Shown one piece after another: positions 62,487 through 64,000 of a DNA stretch of 64,000 nt (position 1 is the first letter of the stretch; each line of letters starts with the position of its first letter). The translations under genes were made by a program, and so were the position numbers. The notes under the pieces were generated by a model that saw only the letters and a program-made list of their open reading frames with translations, was not told where the DNA came from and ran no database searches. Source of the DNA: Ferrimonas aestuarii (lineage in GTDB: Bacteria > Pseudomonadota > Gammaproteobacteria > Enterobacterales > Shewanellaceae); assembly GCF_005116665.1 (NCBI RefSeq), contig NZ_SWCJ01000001.1, positions 310,001 through 374,000 of the forward strand, given 5' to 3'.

Positions 62487-63650
62487 TTAATGCGGAATGT
62501 TGCGTTTAAGCACCAGATAACCAATGACGGCGGAGATGCCGGAGCCCAGCAAGATCCCTAAGCGTGACATGTCTGAGAAATTGAGCGTTCCGGCTTCAAA
62601 GGCTAGAGATGAGACAAACATCGCCATGGTAAAACCGATGCCACACAGCATGGCAACGCCAAAGAGTTGTACCCAATTGACGCCCGTTGGCAATTTCGCC
62701 AAGTTCAGTTTTACGGCCAGATAGCTAAACCCAAGGATGCCTAAGGGTTTGCCGATCACCAAGCCTAAAGCGATGCCCATAGGCAGCGGTGAAAATAGGT
62801 CACCGATGGCCATATTATCGAAATTGACGCCGGCGTTGGCGAAGGCAAAAACGGGCAAAATCAAAAAGGTGCTCCACGGATGTAACTGATGCTCTAGGTA
62901 CTCCGATGGGCTGTGGCCGCTTTCATCCCTCGGCAATGGAATTGCAAAGGCCAACACCACGCCCGCTAAGGTGGCGTGCACACCAGATTTCAATACGGCG
63001 ACCCACAGTACGGTGCCCATCAACATGTAGGGCATCAAATTGCGAACGCCCAAGCGGTTCAAAATAAACAACCCTGCGATGGCCACCGCAGCGATCACCA
63101 AGCTAATGGTGGAAAGCGGGCCGCTGTAGAATAGGGCGATGATAATGATGGCAAGTAGGTCGTCGATGATCGCCAACGCCAGCAGAAACACTTTAAGTGC
63201 CAGAGGTACGCGGCTGCCTAATAAAGCCAGCACTCCCAAAGCAAAGGCGATGTCTGTTGCTGCAGGAATGGCCCAGCCATTGGAAGCGGCGCTGCCTGGG
63301 GCATTAAGGCTTAAAAAGATAAGGGCTGGCACCAACATGCCGCCGATGGCTGCGATGCTGGGCAGTGCGGCTTGGCTGACACTGGAGAGTGTGCCTTGCA
63401 GCAGTTCGCGCTTGACTTCTAAGCCGATCAACAGAAAGAAAAACGCCATCAGCAGGTCGTTAACCCACAACAGCAGCGGCTTGTGAATGTCCAAATGACC
63501 GATACGTACCTGCATCGGCATATCTAAAAAGGCGTTGTAGACCCCTTGCAATGGCGAGTTGGCCATCAACATCGCGAGCATGACCATCAAGATCAGGATG
63601 ATCCCGCCAGCAGAAGGCTGATTGAAAAAGTTCTTAATTGCAGTGGTCAT
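62487..63650 (-). CDS. nhaA: Na+/H+ antiporter NhaA
   Basis: 387 residues from ATG 63650 (upstream GGAGCCTTTG), matching E. coli NhaA (388). About twelve membrane helices. The two ion-binding Asp are in [13 protein letters not shown] near residue 162. [16 protein letters not shown] and [23 protein letters not shown] are diagnostic. It exchanges sodium for protons at alkaline pH, in keeping with a marine host. No nhaR gene is seen beside it. Confidence 0.97.
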   Translation of the reverse strand: MTTAIKNFFNQPSAGGIILILMVMLAMLMANSPLQGVYNAFLDMPMQVRIGHLDIHKPLLLWVNDLLMAFFFLLIGLEVKRELLQGTLSSVSQAALPSIAAIGGMLVPALIFLSLNAPGSAASNGWAIPAATDIAFALGVLALLGSRVPLALKVFLLALAIIDDLLAIIIIALFYSGPLSTISLVIAAVAIAGLFILNRLGVRNLMPYMLMGTVLWVAVLKSGVHATLAGVVLAFAIPLPRDESGHSPSEYLEHQLHPWSTFLILPVFAFANAGVNFDNMAIGDLFSPLPMGIALGLVIGKPLGILGFSYLAVKLNLAKLPTGVNWVQLFGVAMLCGIGFTMAMFVSSLAFEAGTLNFSDMSRLGILLGSGISAVIGYLVLKRNIPH

Positions 63651-63814
63651 CAAAGGCTCCTTACTTAAGGCGCTCCAGTCTAACCAGCACATCGCAGAAA
63701 CAATATCCGAATTTATTTATGATTTAATTCGGGATTTTCGATGTTTAAAGGTTTTGTTATCGGATTAGTCGAGCTCTATAACTGGTAAGCATAGGATTTA
63801 TTGTAAAAATCTGC

Positions 63815-64000
63815 TCAATTTTGCTTTTGTTTAGGGCTTGGATTCGAGCAGGAGCTGGAGGTTGAAAGTTTGGGGAGCAGTGCAGTGAGTCGCTTGAAGA
63901 ACGTGAGTAATCCTTGCCAATGCGCACCGTCAGCACGATACAGTAATTCGTTGAAGGCACTCTCAATATGTTGAAACTCTTCGGTTAATTCTGGCCAGCG
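63815..64000 (-). CDS. C-terminal end of an unidentified minus-strand gene, cut by the window edge
   Basis: 61 codons and a TGA stop (63815-63817) are visible. The translated end contains WPELTEEFQHIESAFNELLY and HWQGLLTFFKRLTALLPKL followed by a Ser-rich, basic tail. The amphipathic helical character and the ordinary codon use suggest a real gene, but it is too short to identify. It is co-directional with nhaA, 164 bp upstream of it. Confidence 0.55.
   Translation of the reverse strand, partial: RWPELTEEFQHIESAFNELLYRADGAHWQGLLTFFKRLTALLPKLSTSSSCSNPSPKQKQN

Noticed and set aside
63757-63966. 69-codon minus-strand ORF near the right edge
   Set aside because: It is out of frame with the better-supported C-terminal reading frame that is open to the window edge (63815-64000).

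Overview
The window is an ordinary-density stretch of a gammaproteobacterial chromosome. Gene content and protein sequence point to the Alteromonadales, most like the Ferrimonas/Paraferrimonas/Shewanella group: sohB, the cysDN-SLC13-cysC-cysQ block, the yceD-rpmF-plsX-fabHDG-acpP-fabF cluster, a long cytidine deaminase, a pentahaem NrfA and a PepSY/TonB iron operon. This placement is inference from protein similarity. I saw no rRNA, tRNA, CRISPR array, IS element or prophage.

Layout. 1-6.0 kb: the 3' part of sohB (+), then a SWIM/SNF2 helicase and a REC-TPR response regulator (both -). 6.2-11.8 kb (+): sulfate activation, namely cysD, cysN, an SLC13-type permease, cysC and cysQ. 12-13.4 kb: a SEC-C protein (-). 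13.6-15.0 kb: a small secreted protein (+) followed by five tandem copies of a small-RNA-like unit. 15-22.4 kb (-): an efflux operon with one lipoprotein adaptor and two RND pumps. 22.6-24.7 kb (-): rarD, an Mpo1-like protein and a Maf/YceF pyrophosphatase. 25-31.1 kb (+): L32 and fatty-acid/phospholipid initiation genes. 31.3 kb: a DUF6506-like protein. 31.7-43.1 kb (-): a complete tad (Flp pilus) locus of 14 genes, from flp to an OmpA-like protein. 43.2-47 kb: a LysR regulator, an LruC-domain surface protein and its lipoprotein neighbour. 47-50.4 kb: a beta-hydroxyacid dehydrogenase, cdd and sbcB. 50.6-52.5 kb: an AT-rich two-gene insert of unknown function. 52.6-56 kb: an M15 peptidase, an unknown protein and an ABC exporter. 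56-60.6 kb (-): an iron-uptake operon. 60.9-62.3 kb: nrfA (+). 62.5-63.7 kb: nhaA (-). The extreme right edge holds the C-terminus of another minus-strand gene.

The most striking feature is a multicopy candidate small-RNA family. Five head-to-tail units of about 155-160 bp (14212-14952, + strand) and a sixth, solitary copy in the opposite orientation (11810-11920, - strand) share four things. Each has a sigma-E-like promoter (GAACTT/GAACTA/GAACCA, then usually a 16-base spacer, then TCTAT/TCTAC/TCTGA). Each has an invariant 20-base core, ATTTGTTTCATCATCATCTC. Each has a short variable linker and a Rho-independent terminator hairpin whose stem shows a compensatory base change. The core is complementary to GGAG followed by AUGAUGAUG, that is, to a Shine-Dalgarno sequence plus a start codon. 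This suggests a family of envelope-stress sRNAs that block translation initiation. I do not recognise the family.

The other blocks are coherent pathways. Sulfate import and activation to PAPS, with PAP removal, are encoded together. The tad locus contains pilin, prepilin peptidase, secretin, ATPase, inner-membrane platform and pseudopilins. The iron operon couples a TonB receptor to a PepSY membrane reductase-like protein.
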